Positions 47,440 through 58,146 of a DNA stretch of 64,000 nt are shown here, piece after piece. A model generated the notes under the pieces. It was not told the DNA's origin, did not search any database, and saw only the letters and a list, made by a program, of their open reading frames with translations. Origin of the DNA: Undaria pinnatifida (Eukaryota; Sar; Phaeophyceae; Laminariales; Alariaceae). The stretch is from contig JABAKD010000029.1 in NCBI GenBank assembly GCA_012845835.1, forward strand, positions 8,849,194 to 8,913,193, given 5' to 3'. The translations under genes were made by a program, and so were the position numbers. Positions within the stretch are counted from its first letter, which is position 1. Each line of letters starts with the position of its first letter.

Positions 47440-47980
47440 CCCCCCCCGAGAAAAGGGCAGAAACTAAAACCAGCATGTGCAAAGGTGCAAAAGGTGTGCA
47501 GGCCCTGCTGGTTGTGTTGGCATACCCTGTGAGAAATTGCAGATACGCGTTCCCTGTATCCAGGTGTTTCGAAGAAATGAAAGTAGATACTTCTTGTGCG
47601 GATGTTTGACGTGTGTCTGGGTGTCGTTTGGTTCCTTCCCGTTGCCCTGTCTTACCCCGTGCCGTGCGGACCGCCGCCCAAGTTTTCCAGCCCCCCCCCC
47701 CCCCCCCCCCCCCCCCCCCGACCACCGCCACGCTAAACTGGGAGACCCCGCTCTCTTGGAGCTGTCGCTTGCCGAAGAAGGCATCGACGAGCCAGTCATC
47801 TATCCGACAGACGAAGAGATGGACACTCTTTTGGGCATCGGTAGAGACATCGATTCGGACCAAATCGAGTTCTCGCCGTCCGAGGCAGGCCGGACCGTCT
47901 ACATCGCCAGCATTCTAGCGGCGGCCAGGGGCGTGGCTCCGATACGCAGTCCAATACGACCGCTAAGGCGGGCACGCTAA
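47440..47980 (+). pseudogene. Truncated paralogue of the coiled-coil gene, plus copy
   Basis: An upstream exon-like piece (47477-47563) contains CKRCAGPAGCVGIPCEKLQ and ends CAG|GTG. After intron-like sequence and acceptor TTTTCCAG (47690), a C29 run is followed by HRHAKLGDPALLELSLAEEG, IDEPVIYPTDEEMDTLL, FSPSEAGRTVYIASILAAA. This aligns with residues 6-80 of the large exon. The frame ends at 47980 inside a short minisatellite, so the coiled-coil body is missing. It could still encode a short protein. Confidence 0.65.
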
Positions 47981-48030
47981 GGCGGGCACGCTAAGGCGGA
48001 CACGATAACGCCGGCACGCTAACGCGTCAG
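47962..48030 (+). repeat. GGCGGGCACGCTAA minisatellite
   Basis: Four to five units of about 15 bp (GGCGGGCACGCTAA, GGCGGACACGATAA, GCCGGCACGCTAA). It provides the stop of the plus paralogue. Confidence 0.8.
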
Positions 48031-48103
48031 GATCCACGCTCCTAGTCCGCTAGAACGATACATGCTGGTCACGTACGCCCAGCTATCGGGGCCTCAGGCA
48101 GTG

Positions 48104-48570
48104 TCAAATCAAACCCGTTTTTTTCTTCGTCGGTAAGACATGCGTCCAACTCGTCGATGCCTTCCTCGCCAAACTACCGCTGGAAGACACCAAGGTTTTC
48201 AAGTTTAGTGTAGCGGTGGGTGAGGGGGGCGGCTGGAAAACGTGGGGGGTAGAAGGCGCGGTACAGGGCCAGGAAAGGCAACAGGAAGGAACCAAACGGA
48301 AGCCGGAAATACGCGTCAAGAATCCGGGCAAGAATACAACAAGTATCACCCATTGTTCCCTTAAATGCCTGAATGCAGAGAACGAACGTTGACAAGCTGA
48401 CTGTGCAAGCGGTATGCCAACACAGTCGGCACACTGCACACCCTTCATATCATGACTTGCGCAGGTACACAAAGTCGGCACACTGCGCACACCCTTTACA
48501 TCATGACTTGCGCATGTTGGTTTTAGAGTCTGGTATTTGTTTTTGGGTGTCATGTATACCGGTATGCACA
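48104..48570 (-). pseudogene. Broken paralogue of the coiled-coil gene, minus copy
   Basis: On minus: an upstream exon-like piece with MKGVQCADCVGIPLAQSACQ, preceded by a tandem 50-bp duplication (GCGCAAGTCATGAT..AAGGGTGTG), then TTTGGTTCCTTCC, acceptor ACGTTTTCCAG, HRYTKLENLGVFQR, an in-frame stop, then FGEEGIDELDACLTDEEKNG. It is the same module as at 47.7 kb and in the large exon, with a stop in its middle and nothing downstream. The plus and minus copies point at each other across about 100 bp. Confidence 0.65.
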
Positions 48571-48753
48571 ACCCTAGCGATGAAACCTACCCAAACATAA
48601 TCATCGCACACAAAAGTAACAGCAAATACCACACGTTGCGATACATAATGGTGTGCAGCGCTAAATATTTGCGCCTGCGGTATGCAGTTGAGTGTCACCA
48701 TGAGTGAATCCGAGCTGTGAGCTCGGATCTGCGGTGTAATACGGCCAGTTGTC

Positions 48754-49104
48754 TTGAGTCGCGGCTTTACGGCGGTATTCTACGACGGTTGTCGTATACA
48801 CGGAGTACACGGTAACGGCAATCATACAACGAAAAATCAGGGCAGTCTACGGAACAACAAAAACGTGCTCGGCGGGATTAATGACGAAACCTTAATGTTT
48901 CGTGCGGAAATGGTATCAAATACCGCCGTATATGTTAGGCAGCTGGGAGTTGAAACCGTGTTGTAGGTCCATGCGGCAAAGAAGGCCGACAAGTGGTACC
49001 GGAGGGTTCTCGAAGCAGCCAAGCGGTTCATGGCCAGGTGGCACGTAGAGGAGGAATAGAAGAGCTCGGAGCGCCGCGCAGCCCGGATGCGTGACTCTAC
49101 ATAG
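48754..49104 (+). pseudogene. KWYR-family gene remnant, copy 1
   Basis: An open reading stretch with two in-frame TAG codons: before the first, LMFRAEMVSNTAVYVRQLG; then AAKKADKWYRRVLEAAKRFM, ARWHVEEE, TAG (49057-49059), KSSERRAARMRD. The part from AAKK on matches 54112-53985 on minus, where the second TAG position is Asn. Basic and helical; family not recognised. It is either a pseudogene or, less likely, a TAG-readthrough gene. Confidence 0.55.
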
Positions 49105-49660
49105 GAAAATACGGGGAGGGGGAAGTAGATAAACCGCGTCTGAAGAATGCAATATGAACGCGGAAGACAGGGCAGCAAGGCACCAGCCAGACAAGGTAGT
49201 CGCAGTAGCTTGAGCTTACTCACTTACGTATTAGATTCCACGTTGTGCTTTGTTTTGCTTTATTGCTTTGGATTGCGTGCTCCATCCCTCTCTAGGGTGC
49301 AGTGTCAGCCGACATATACTGCGGTGGTACTACACCAACGGCATGCGGGTCCTTGCTGAACCGGTTTTCCCCATTAATATCCCTTTCCCTTTGTTCGTCC
49401 CTTTTTTTTTGTTATTTTGCCTTTTGCTTTGACCCCTTTCTGTTCCCTTTTGAGCACCCTTGGGGGCTATTCAGGCCATGATGTCGCGCTGCCGTCGAAT
49501 ACGTATACGGTTTTTAGAGGACATACCCGACAGTAATGTTCCTAACCCTCCAGCAGCTGCATTCGGAACCAAGTTTGGGTGCGGTCCTCACGAGGCTGGG
49601 TGGTGTCATCTGCTTTGTTGCTGTGTCCAAAAACAAATCATATCCACTTCTACCGGTGTA
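49105..49660. other. Downstream part of the copy 1 repeat
   Basis: GGATTGCGTGCTCCATC and CAGTGTCAGCCGACATATAC at 49270-49330 match, inverted, 53585-53635. So the duplicated segment with the KWYR remnant extends to about 49350. No further gene. Confidence 0.45.
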
Positions 49661-50480
49661 TGTAAGCCATCCGCCCCTATATGTAACATACTACTGACAG
49701 CATACCGATATACCTGATACCAGCTCCCACACAGAAGCCTTAGCCCTAACCCAGCCCGAAAAGCCAGGTACACGGGGGGTGGGATCAGGGTGAGCAAAAA
49801 ACAATACTTTGGAGAGGGGTGCATGGCGTTACATGCGCACTCCTACGAGTGTAATGTTTTTTTCAGTGCGCAGGTGATAGACCATGCGGCCATGACTATT
49901 CTAAAAAATACATCCATACACCCCGATCGAATGGGTGTATATAAGCCATGCACCCCTATGATGCCCAAATTATTGTATATTATGTACACAACCTGCACGC
50001 TGATCCCACGCCGTAGAGGTTTGGAACTACTAAAATGTAGGTTAGGGCTTAGGCTTCTGATCGGGTTGGGACCTGGTACTAGGTATATTGGACTGGCCGG
50101 TCGCCCCGGTGGCGTATCAGGTTATCCTCGAGCCTGGTATAGGTCAGTTTCGTGAGTTCGAGCCCCGCCGAGTGAATACTCGTGTAAAGTCGTTGGGATT
50201 TTTTCTTGTGCACAAATTAACTTGCGGAAAGCGCGAGAGCGTGAGTTAGCACACTCGATGAAAAATTGATGAGCAGTGAGATTGCTGAACCCTATATGCG
50301 CGCTAAAAATTAAAGGCAAGAACCGGGGGGGAGAAGGGACGACACCTGTGACCACGGCTTGTCCAGAAGCTGGAAAGTAAAAATGTGAGAAGAAAAAAGA
50401 GAAAAGAAAAAAAATGGAACACTACTACGACAGAGCAGCAGCATCTTCATTAGGGGTGCATGGCTTATATACAAATCCGG
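49660..50480. repeat. Nested inverted repeats
   Basis: TATATAAGCCATGCACCCCT (49938 on plus) and its reverse complement at 50455-50478 face each other. A third, direct copy (GTAAGCCATCCGCCCCTATA) is at 49665. A second pair (TTAGGGCT.AGGCTTCTG, CTGGTA..AGGTATAT) is inverted between about 49700 and 50050. A SINE A copy lies inside. The element type is unknown. Confidence 0.5.
50097..50385 (+). mobile_element. SINE family A, copy 6, near full length
   Basis: Head CCGGTCGCCCCGGTGGCGTA, TCAGGTTATCCTCGAGCCTG, B box GAGTTCGAGCCC, body GCGGAAAGCGCGAGAGCGTG, ATTGCTGAACCCTAT, 3' end GACACCTGTGACCACGGCTT then GTCCAGAAGCTGGAAAGT. The tail is A/G-rich rather than pure A. Confidence 0.85.
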
Positions 50481-50680
50481 TCGCCCCCGTGGCGTATCAG
50501 GTTATCCTTGAGGCTGGTATTATAGATCAGTTTCGTGAGTTCGAGTGCCCCCGAGTTCACACTCGTAAAATTTTGTAGGGACTTCTCGTGCACGTATTGG
50601 TTCGCGGAAAGCGCGAGAGCGTGAATTAGCGACAATCCATGAAATATCGACAAGCAGTGGGATTGCTGAACCCTACAGTA
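50480..50680 (+). mobile_element. SINE family A, copy 7, 3'-truncated
   Basis: Head GTCGCCCCCGTGGCGTATCA, B-box region GTGAGTTCGAGTGCCC, body GCGGAAAGCGCGAGAGCGTG, ends GCTGAACCCTACAG. The 3' third is missing. Confidence 0.75.
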
Positions 50681-51309
50681 CGTGACAGATGATAAGAATC
50701 TCCTATTTCGGCTGAGGCTCGCGTCTTATGTTTTCTCCGACTTTTTTAGCAGAAATGCTTATATCCATATTCTTATTTGGCGAAAGGGTGTAAAACGCCA
50801 AATTGTTAAAAATCATATGCTTACTTTGCGAAGGCGTTCAAAAATATTTATTTTTGCAAAAAAAGGCGCGCGTACGAACATTTTTTCTTGAGCGGTTGTT
50901 ATTTTGATATACCAGGTATCGTTTACATACAACTTGCATATGCATGTTTTACGGCTTGGCATCCACCACCCATATTTCACATTACCACAGCAGTACTACT
51001 GCTGCTGAATGCATCGAATATATATCTTGAAAAAAACATCAAATCTCACTTGTGAGGTCGATTTTAGAGAGAAAAGGCAGCTTGGTTGGGAGCTTGATGT
51101 GGTCTTGGGGGGTGTCTGTGCAGTGTTTTATTATTTTGGGCTGCAGTGCAATGTGTGGCAAATTCTTACCTGCCGATTCCTCGTAATTCGCCAAGAAGTC
51201 CTAATTATTATTTCCTCCTCGATTTTAGCCACAATGCTTAGCTGTAAATTAATTGACGAATTTCGAAAAAAATTAAGCCTCAAGTTATCTTAATTATCAA
51301 TTTCTTGAC
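50681..51309. other. Intergenic, AT-rich
   Basis: Frames of 69 (50682-50891) and 94 codons (51009-51293) are unrecognised. Confidence 0.4.
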
Positions 51310-51412
51310 ATCTGTCGCGTATTGTATGCGCCATAAAATTTTAAGGCAAGCACCGGGGGACGAAGGGACGACACCTGTGACAACGGCTTGTCCATAGGCT
51401 GGAAAGTAGACT
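51310..51412 (+). mobile_element. SINE family A, 3' fragment
   Basis: TAAAATTTTAAGGCAAGCAC, GACACCTGTGACAACGGCTT, GTCCATAGGCTGGAAAGT. Only the tail side is present. Confidence 0.65.
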
Positions 51413-51769
51413 TGTGAAAAACAACCCCTCTTTTTCTGACGACAGCAGTGGTGCTAATCAGGTTTGTAATTAGTGCTCCAGCCCCCAGCACGTGGTGCGC
51501 GTCGCGCACCGCAAGCCAGAGGCGAGGTGCGCCTCCCGCAGGGGGCCGGAGGGCCACCGGAGTCAACATTTTTGGATGAAAAAGGGAGGAAGAAGCGGGA
51601 GGACCACAGCCACTGGCCTGGGGTGGCAATGCTGATGAGGATTAAGGTAGACTCTCAGCTAAAACATATAAAACATATCCCCCCCCCCGCCCCCTCCCCC
51701 CCCCCTCCCCCCCCGCCCCCACCCACCTCCCCAACCCCCCCACCCCATCACCCCCACCCCCTCGAACAC
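51413..51769. other. Possible exon region
   Basis: 51473-51650 has coding-like composition (TFLDEKGRKKREDHSHWPG) and a C-run follows, but the frame merges with the C-rich start of the next repeat and no family is recognised. Confidence 0.3.
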
Positions 51770-52425
51770 TCCGCCCTCTCTCTACTCACTGATTGTACGA
51801 CTTACCCCAGGATACACATGATAAACTGATGCATTCTTTCCAAAACCGTCACATTTATCCCCTCAAAATTAATGTATAGTTTCCACGCACAGATTGAGCT
51901 GCCCCACACGCCCCCACCCCCCCCCTATGATAAACTGGTGCATTTTTTTTTTCCCAAAACCGTCAGATTTATCCCCTTAAAAGGATTTATAGCTTCCACG
52001 CACAAATTGCCCGCCCGTCCGCCCCCCCCCCCCCCGCCCCTCCCCCCCCTCCAATCCCGCTCGCTTTTGATCAAAACCAGGCCCCCACGTCCTTCAAAAC
52101 TCCGCCCCCCTTCACCGGTTATTCGACTTACAGGATTCACTTGATAAACGGATACATTTCTCTCCACAGCAGCTGTAAGATTTTGTCCCCCTCAGAAACG
52201 GGTTTTAGTTTCCGCGCACAGACTGACTAACATCACCCTGTTGACCCTGATAGCTACACTGTAGTTGTAAGGGGAGTCGCCGACCTATATCCTTAAGGAG
52301 GACACACAACTCGTAATACGCGCGATCGGAGTATCACACACAGCTTGCAAAGATGAGTTTCGACGAAATCTTCGATCTCACAGCTGGAGTGTATTTTCAT
52401 TTTTTATTACATATATAGGAAAGGA
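51770..52425 (+). repeat. Repeat family D, full-length copy
   Basis: Three subrepeats (GTACGACTTACCCCAGGATA; TGATAAACTGGTGCATTTTT; TTCGACTTACAGGATTCACT), C-rich spacers, then the distal part ending CGATCTCACAGCTGGAGTGT. Same architecture as 38490-39135. Confidence 0.75.
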
Positions 52426-52429
52426 AACA

Positions 52430-52612
52430 GTAGTAGATAATAAAAGGAGAAGATGTGAAGAAAGGAAATGGGCAAATGGTTGGCGGAAGATACCACTGCA
52501 TTATGGTGCGATCAGTCGACTTCATATTAGATACTACTGCTGCTTTACGGAAGGATATTCGATTTACATCGGAACTGCATCTGCGCTATATTGTCGGAGG
52601 GCAATAATAATT
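52430..52612 (+). repeat. Repeat J, copy 2
   Basis: GTAGTAGATAATAA, GGAAATGGGCAAATGGTTGG, TATTCGATTTACATCGGAAC, CTATATTGTCGGAGGGC, AATAATAATTATTA. It is the counterpart of 37204-37345 with only a vestigial AAT tail. Confidence 0.7.
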
Positions 52613-53574
52613 ATTACCACATATTATTTACGTAAACGTACTCAAAATGAGCGTCTCATTCGCTCGTCTTGCGAAGAACACAGGAACAAGCACAGACAGA
52701 ACCTGCTGCATATAACTGCGTGGATACCAACGCGCAGGTCAACTCTGAGGAATCTTCGAAACGTTGAAATCAATCGATTCGCTCCCTTATCACCGAATTT
52801 TTCAATTTTCCACTAGCAGCCTGCAGCTAGTCGCCTTCGCTTGACCTCACATACTATGCAACAGCTGCTATACAACTGCTATACATCGCCATCATCACAA
52901 CCGAAAACAGAATATCTTGCTCATTCTTCCAGTGTTTGTTACTTGCGCCTATCAAAGGCATCTCGTCGAAAATAACGGCCGCTTCACGAAGGATATCAAG
53001 CCGCTTTTTCTCATGAAATCGTAGATACATAACTAGATTACGATTCGAATAATTGAAACCACCTATTGCTCTGTATTTACGAGCCTTTGAAGCCTTGTTT
53101 CATCCTCGGACAGAGAAAACCGTCGTTAGTTTTTTTGAACTTAGTTCCCTCAAAAGCCTCAAAAGGGAAAGCCACCAAGAAATTCAGCATGAAATTGTCG
53201 AAAACAACACAAAAAACAAGCTCCCACAACGGCACGCCGCACATCTACTTCTTTTTGTGGTGCGCTAAGTCGATTTATAAGGAAAACGGTGCAACTGCGC
53301 AACATTCTAACCACCTGATAAAAAACCTTGCGCCAATACTGTCATCATCACCCCCGTGCCGAATACAAAAACAAAGCCTAATATTTAGCAAGCAAAAACG
53401 CAGTAACGAAGCAGATGACACAACCCAGCCGGCGTCGGGGCAGCACCCCAACTGGGTTCCGAATGCAACTACTAGGGGGTTAGGAGCATTGCTGCCTGGT
53501 CTGTCCTCTACTCACTCTGCACAAGCGCCGCAGCGCGCGCAACACGCCTTACGTCGCCTGTAGACGCCGAACCA
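52613..53574. other. Intergenic; one 165-codon frame
   Basis: The plus frame 53066-53563 ends in a Gln/Ala/Thr-rich segment (TTQPASGQHPNWVPNAT) that looks coding. It has no recognised domain and lies at the edge of a duplicated segment. Confidence 0.35.
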
Positions 53575-53895
53575 CGAATTAATGCCCTGGTACCGCAGTA
53601 TTGGCTGACACTGCGATGGAGCAGGCAATCCAGAGAACAAGAAACAGAAAAAACACACGTACACACAACAAGGTACATAATAGCCGGCCCATTTGGAGTG
53701 GGCCTCCGATTCATACTGTGGTACCACCCTTGAACAACCTTGAGGATAGGCTACCATATCGGATTTAGTGTAGCAGTCGCCGCTGAGCAAAATTTCTTAG
53801 TCCAATTTTCTTAGCGTCCGCCCAAAAGTGGGCATCATTTTCTTATTGGCGGGCCTGTACAAACTGTGGTCGCAGTAGCTTGGGCTCTTACTTAC
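53575..53895 (-). other. Intron-like part of the KWYR duplication
   Basis: Follows the donor at 53895 on minus and shares GGATTG.CTGCTCCATC and GCAGTGTCAGCC.A.ATACTGCGG with the copy 1 region. No further exon is identified. Confidence 0.4.
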
Positions 53896-54256
53896 TGTAC
53901 CTACACATTACCACTACTCTGTCTGCCATCTCCTCGCTTTTTCCAACAGCGCTTCCCCCTATCCCCCCCACCCCCCTTTCTCGGCTTTGTGCGTCACGCA
54001 TCCGGGCTGCGCGGCGCTGCGGGCTCTTGTTTTCCAACTCAACGTGCCACCTGGCCATGAACCTCTCGGCTGCTTCGAGGATCCCTCGGTACCACTTGCC
54101 CGCCTTCGCAGCAGTACGGTTTCAATCCAAACTGTCGTCGGAAATCTTTCGTGGAGCCTTCGGTGGACCGAAAAACGGTGAGAGGTCGTCTCTCAGGGTT
54201 CTGAGCCAACGTGTATCCCTGTCTCGCAGTTTGTGACCACCGGGCTCGTCTATCTG
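53896..54256 (-). pseudogene. KWYR-family gene remnant, copy 2
   Basis: On minus, a frame with a single TGA: LLEQIDEPGGHKLRDRDTRW, LRTLRDDLSPFFGPPKAPRK, ISDDSLD, TGA, then AAKAGKWYRGILEAAERFMA, RWHVELENKSPQRRAARMRD, ending at a strong donor TACA|GTAAGTAAG (53896). Charged and helical; family not recognised. Copy 1 at 48.97 kb shares the AAKK..RMRD part. The hAT element at 54291 sits about 35 bp upstream of its 5' end. Confidence 0.55.
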
Positions 54257-54282
54257 CTCTAGGAGGCATTGGCGCGGACGCT

Positions 54283-54290
54283 ATTTATAG
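54283..54290. repeat. hAT target-site duplication, left
   Basis: ATTTATAG, repeated exactly at 56254-56261. Confidence 0.92.
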
Positions 54291-56253
54291 CAGGGATGTG
54301 TACGGAGTAAGATCCGCACCGCGGTGCGGATTTTTTATTTTTAGAATCTGACGGAGCGGAGCGGAGCGGATATTCGCTCTAGCAAAAAGTTGCGGATTGT
54401 CACGGTGCGGATTTCTGTCCAAAAAAAATCCACGGATTACATGGCGGATATCCGTTATGTTCATGGTGGTCACGGAGCGGAGCGGATTTTTTAATTTGTC
54501 ACGGAGCGGAGCGGAGCGGATATTCGCTCACAGAAAAAAGTCACGGATTTTTACGGAGCGGATATCCGGTATCGAGATTTGTGCGGATTGTTGCGGAGCG
54601 GATATCCGTCAGACGGATTTTTTCACGGAGCGGATTGTCCACTCCGTCGAGCAGACCGTACAAATCCGCTGCGTTTATCCACGCAAAACCGTATCAAGGA
54701 ATCCGTAATATTGGACGGTTATCCGCGGATGTTGACCGGATTTCTCCTGATATCAGAAACTAACTACGGATAGACACGTTGTTCTCGGAGTTATACATGG
54801 CGGAGAGGGGTGGCGAGCATGGAAAGAATCTCGCGCCCGCACGCGTCGAGTCCCCTTCATTAAAAAAATAAAAAAAAGGATGTCTGAAAGAACACTTGGA
54901 TTAAGAGAAGGGTGAAAAAGAAATACTCCGAGTAGAACAGATTGACCAGAGTTGGTACAGCAGGCGCGCAAGAGCATGAATTCCGCGCACATCTCTGGTA
55001 AACAGGTAAGTACGCAAGTACTCCTACAAAGTACCAGATACTTCAACAATTCCATCGCCGCGACAAAAACAAGAAACAAAAAACAGGAAAACCGAAAAAA
55101 GAAACAAGAAAAAAGAAAAAAGAAAACAGAGACAGAAAAAATGAAAACAGAGACAATTTCCTCAGCAGCAACAGCGGTACATAGTGGAACCACCGAAGTA
55201 CCGAAAATGCGAAAATTGAAAAATTCAGCCCGGGCGAAAGACGGGAAAATCGGAAATCTGGGGTATCAGGGGCTGACGAAAGCTGAGCTGACGAAAGCTG
55301 ACGAATACCCCTGAAGACGGACCAGCAACTACTCCCACGTCGACAACCGTGCGTCGAACGCTTCTGATGGTGTTCTCGGCTGGAGTTGTGGATGTGTTCT
55401 CTGCTGGAGTTGTGGATGATGTGTTCTCGGCTGGAGTTGTGGATGCCCGCACAGCAGCAGTACTAGTTGGATCCTCCGGTGTCGGAGAGGGACAAGAAGG
55501 AGCAGGAGGCTCGGTTGAAGGCGAGGATTGCTGCAGCTCAGCCGCTGCATCGCCAGAAGAATCCATGACATCTGGCATCCTATGCGTGCGTACCGCGGCT
55601 GCGCTGCTGCGTTGCAGTGTTTGTGTGTTCGTACCACTCGCGAGTAGTGTCCGCGTTTTGTGTGCGGAGCAGGACGTCGGCCAACCGCGGTGTGTATGGC
55701 TGATAGCAGCACAAATTTATACGATAATTTTAAAAATTCAGAACCGTATCTGGAGAGTCCTGGCCAAGAACGGTATTTGTATAAGTTATCCGCTATTCAG
55801 AACAATTGTTGAAGGCTCAAAACCCGTGACCTTCACACGGTTTAATCCGCCACTGTCTACGGATTGGTCACGGATCATCTACGGAGCAGACCAATCCGCT
55901 CCGTAAATTATCCGTTACTTACGGATCTGGCCACTGGAGAAAAACATCATACGGAGCGGTGCGGATTTTATTTTGTCGTGACGGAGCGGAGCGGAGCGGA
56001 TATCCGCGCTCTTTTCAAATCACGGATTTTTGCGGAGCGGGTTTTTGTCCTTGAAAACGTTTCACGGAGCGGAGCGGATTTCCACCATGCGTCACGGAGC
56101 AAAGCGGAGCGGATATCCGCCCTTGACCTACTTCACGGATTTGGACGGATCGGTTATCCGTTGCCTGGTTTTGTCACGGAGCGGTGCGGTTTGTCAATCC
56201 GCTCCGTAAAAACCCTAACTCGCGGTGCGGATCTTACTCCGTACACATCCCTG
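54291..56253. mobile_element. hAT transposon, non-autonomous, 1963 bp
   Basis: Perfect inverted ends of at least 33 bp starting CAGGGATGTGTACGGAGTAA, with the 8-bp target duplication ATTTATAG at 54283-54290 and 56254-56261. CAGGG-type ends and 8-bp duplications define hAT elements. Both sides (54340-54770 and 55860-56215) carry dense arrays of GGAGCGGA and the palindrome CGGATATCCG, the kind of subterminal sites that hAT transposases bind. The middle has no transposase; the minus 117-codon frame there (tandem TTPAENTS) does not resemble one. It needs a helper in trans. Confidence 0.9.
55370..55450. repeat. 24-bp minisatellite inside the hAT element
   Basis: Three to four units of GTGTTCTCGGCTGGAGTTGT plus a short spacer, encoding TTPAENTS on minus. 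Confidence 0.8.
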
Positions 56254-56261
56254 ATTTATAG
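56254..56261. repeat. hAT target-site duplication, right
   Basis: ATTTATAG, the partner of 54283-54290. On minus the empty site would read CAACTATAAATAGCG, a TATA-box-like sequence upstream of the KWYR remnant. Confidence 0.92.
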
Positions 56262-57295
56262 TTGGGCTGGACGTAGATGGGTGTAAGGATCACTTTAATG
56301 TGAAGAACGCAAATTGCGTCTATCGTCATAGCCCATATAAAAAAAGCTTGACGGCTCTCGCCCCCGGTTCTGAGCTACGTGTTTCGCATCGTCTATAAAT
56401 AGGAGCAGCTGAGTGCCAGCGTGAGGCGCAAATCATGAACTAACTGGGATAGGGCATGCATACGTTCATGTCCTCGCCGTGTCCTCGCCGTGTCCTCGAC
56501 CTTGCGCCGGCACCGGCGTCAATGCTTGGCGACGTTTTCGCACTACGATATATTCACTACAAGGGAATACGCTATGCTGGTGGGTTTTCGCGTACAGCGG
56601 GGACCTCCCAATATAGTGCAGGTTGAATAGTTCCGCTGATCCTTCGTACTGTGTTTATGAAATCGCCGGGCATTACTTATACAACAGTCGTAGCCTGATG
56701 TAGTGATAGTGGCCCTATTCTCACTAGTACCCATGCCGTGAATAGTGCGGGCATGTTGGGTTGGCGCATACCGGCACACTATTGCAAGCCCCCCACTGCA
56801 TGCCGAAAAACACCACGACCACGTTATGAAAAAGTAAAATGGATCTCGCCTAGCCCTTGCAGCACCCCCCCAAAACCACCCGCACACTCCACATTCGGCA
56901 GCTGTCCCTGCCATGGGATGGTCGCGTACAAAATCACTAAATGAGGCATATGTAAGGCGGGAGCATTGGAGATCTTGCAACGAGCAGGTGCCTTATGTTT
57001 GCTGCTTTTCTGCGACTCGCACCGCTTGCCTACCGGTCCATCGGCACCATACCCCGCCACTCTTTTGACACACTTGTAATAATACAAAACTACCAAAGTT
57101 CAGATGAAGCGACGCCTACCTTGAGCCATTGGAAGAGAAGGGGGGTGTACGGAGAGGGCTCTTATTGATATAGCTCAGGCTGGTTTTCCTCCTTGATGAA
57201 GGGCTTGGGGCTCACGGTACGTCGGTGGTTAGCTGCTTCTGGCTGTGTGGCGAGTGGTGAGGCGAGAAGCTGACTAAACTGACCATTATAGACCT
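56262..57295. other. Intergenic, no gene recognised
   Basis: A minus frame of 145 codons (56543-56980) is Cys/Ser/Thr-rich and unrecognised. CGTGTCCTCGC is duplicated near 56475. Confidence 0.4.
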
Positions 57296-57650
57296 AGCCG
57301 GTCGTCCCGATGTGTGTACTCTCCACATTAAAATGCTATTTCCACCCATCTACACCCACCACAAACAGTGCCCATTCATGCTGCGGCTTCATATAGAGAC
57401 GAGCTCTGTGGTCACAAGCTACGAGACAGGGATACACATTGCAACTACAGCGAGGCGACTTGGGCATGCAATGCTAACCGTAACGAGCACGCGGCCAAAA
57501 AACAACTCCAGTGTCCGTGCTGATGCCTCATAGAGACGAATGATATGGTAACAAACTACAAGACAGAGATAAGCATTCATTGCGAATACAGCGAGATGGT
57601 TTGGCCATGCAACGTCAACCGCAGTGAGCACGCGGGAAAAAACAAAACAA
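57296..57650 (+). repeat. Repeat L, two tandem units
   Basis: Unit 1 (57296-57500) and unit 2 (57505-57650) share TAGAGACGA, GGT.ACAAACTAC.AGACAG, ATACAGCGAG, TTGG.CATGCAA, AACCG.A.CGAGCACGCGG. Two more units lie at 58255-58480 and 59085-59275, so the array spans 2 kb and was split by SINEs. Confidence 0.7.
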
Positions 57651-57857
57651 AACGCACACATGCAAGCCAGCACACACAACAGGGTATTTGCATTTTTAGT
57701 TAGAAAAAGAGATGAAAAGATGAATAGAGCAAACAAATAAATATGAAAACAAGAAGGAAAAACGCAATTGAAAATAAAGAGGGGAAACAGGGCGACATGA
57801 CAAAAATGAAAAAACAACGCACAACAGACAGCCAGAGTAGCCAGCAGCAGACATAAG

Positions 57858-58146
57858 CCGGTCGCCCCGGTGGGGTATCAGGTTATCCTCGAGCCTGGTA
57901 TAGGTCAGTTTCGTGAGTTCGAGCCCCGCCGAGTGCATACTCGTATAAATTCGTTGGGACTTTTTCTTGTGGACAAATTGACTTGCGGAAAGCGCGAGAG
58001 CGTGAGTTAGCCACATTCGATGAACAATCGACGAGCAGCGGGATTGCTGAACCCTATGCGCGATAAAAATTGAAGGCAAGAACCGGGGAGGAGAAGGGAT
58101 GACACCTGTGACCACGGCTTGTCCAGAAGCTGGAAAGTGAAAGTGT

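Noticed and set aside
55225-55578. TTPAENTS-repeat frame as the hAT transposase N-terminus
   Set aside because: No BED finger or hAT dimerisation motif; the repeat arises from a 24-bp minisatellite.
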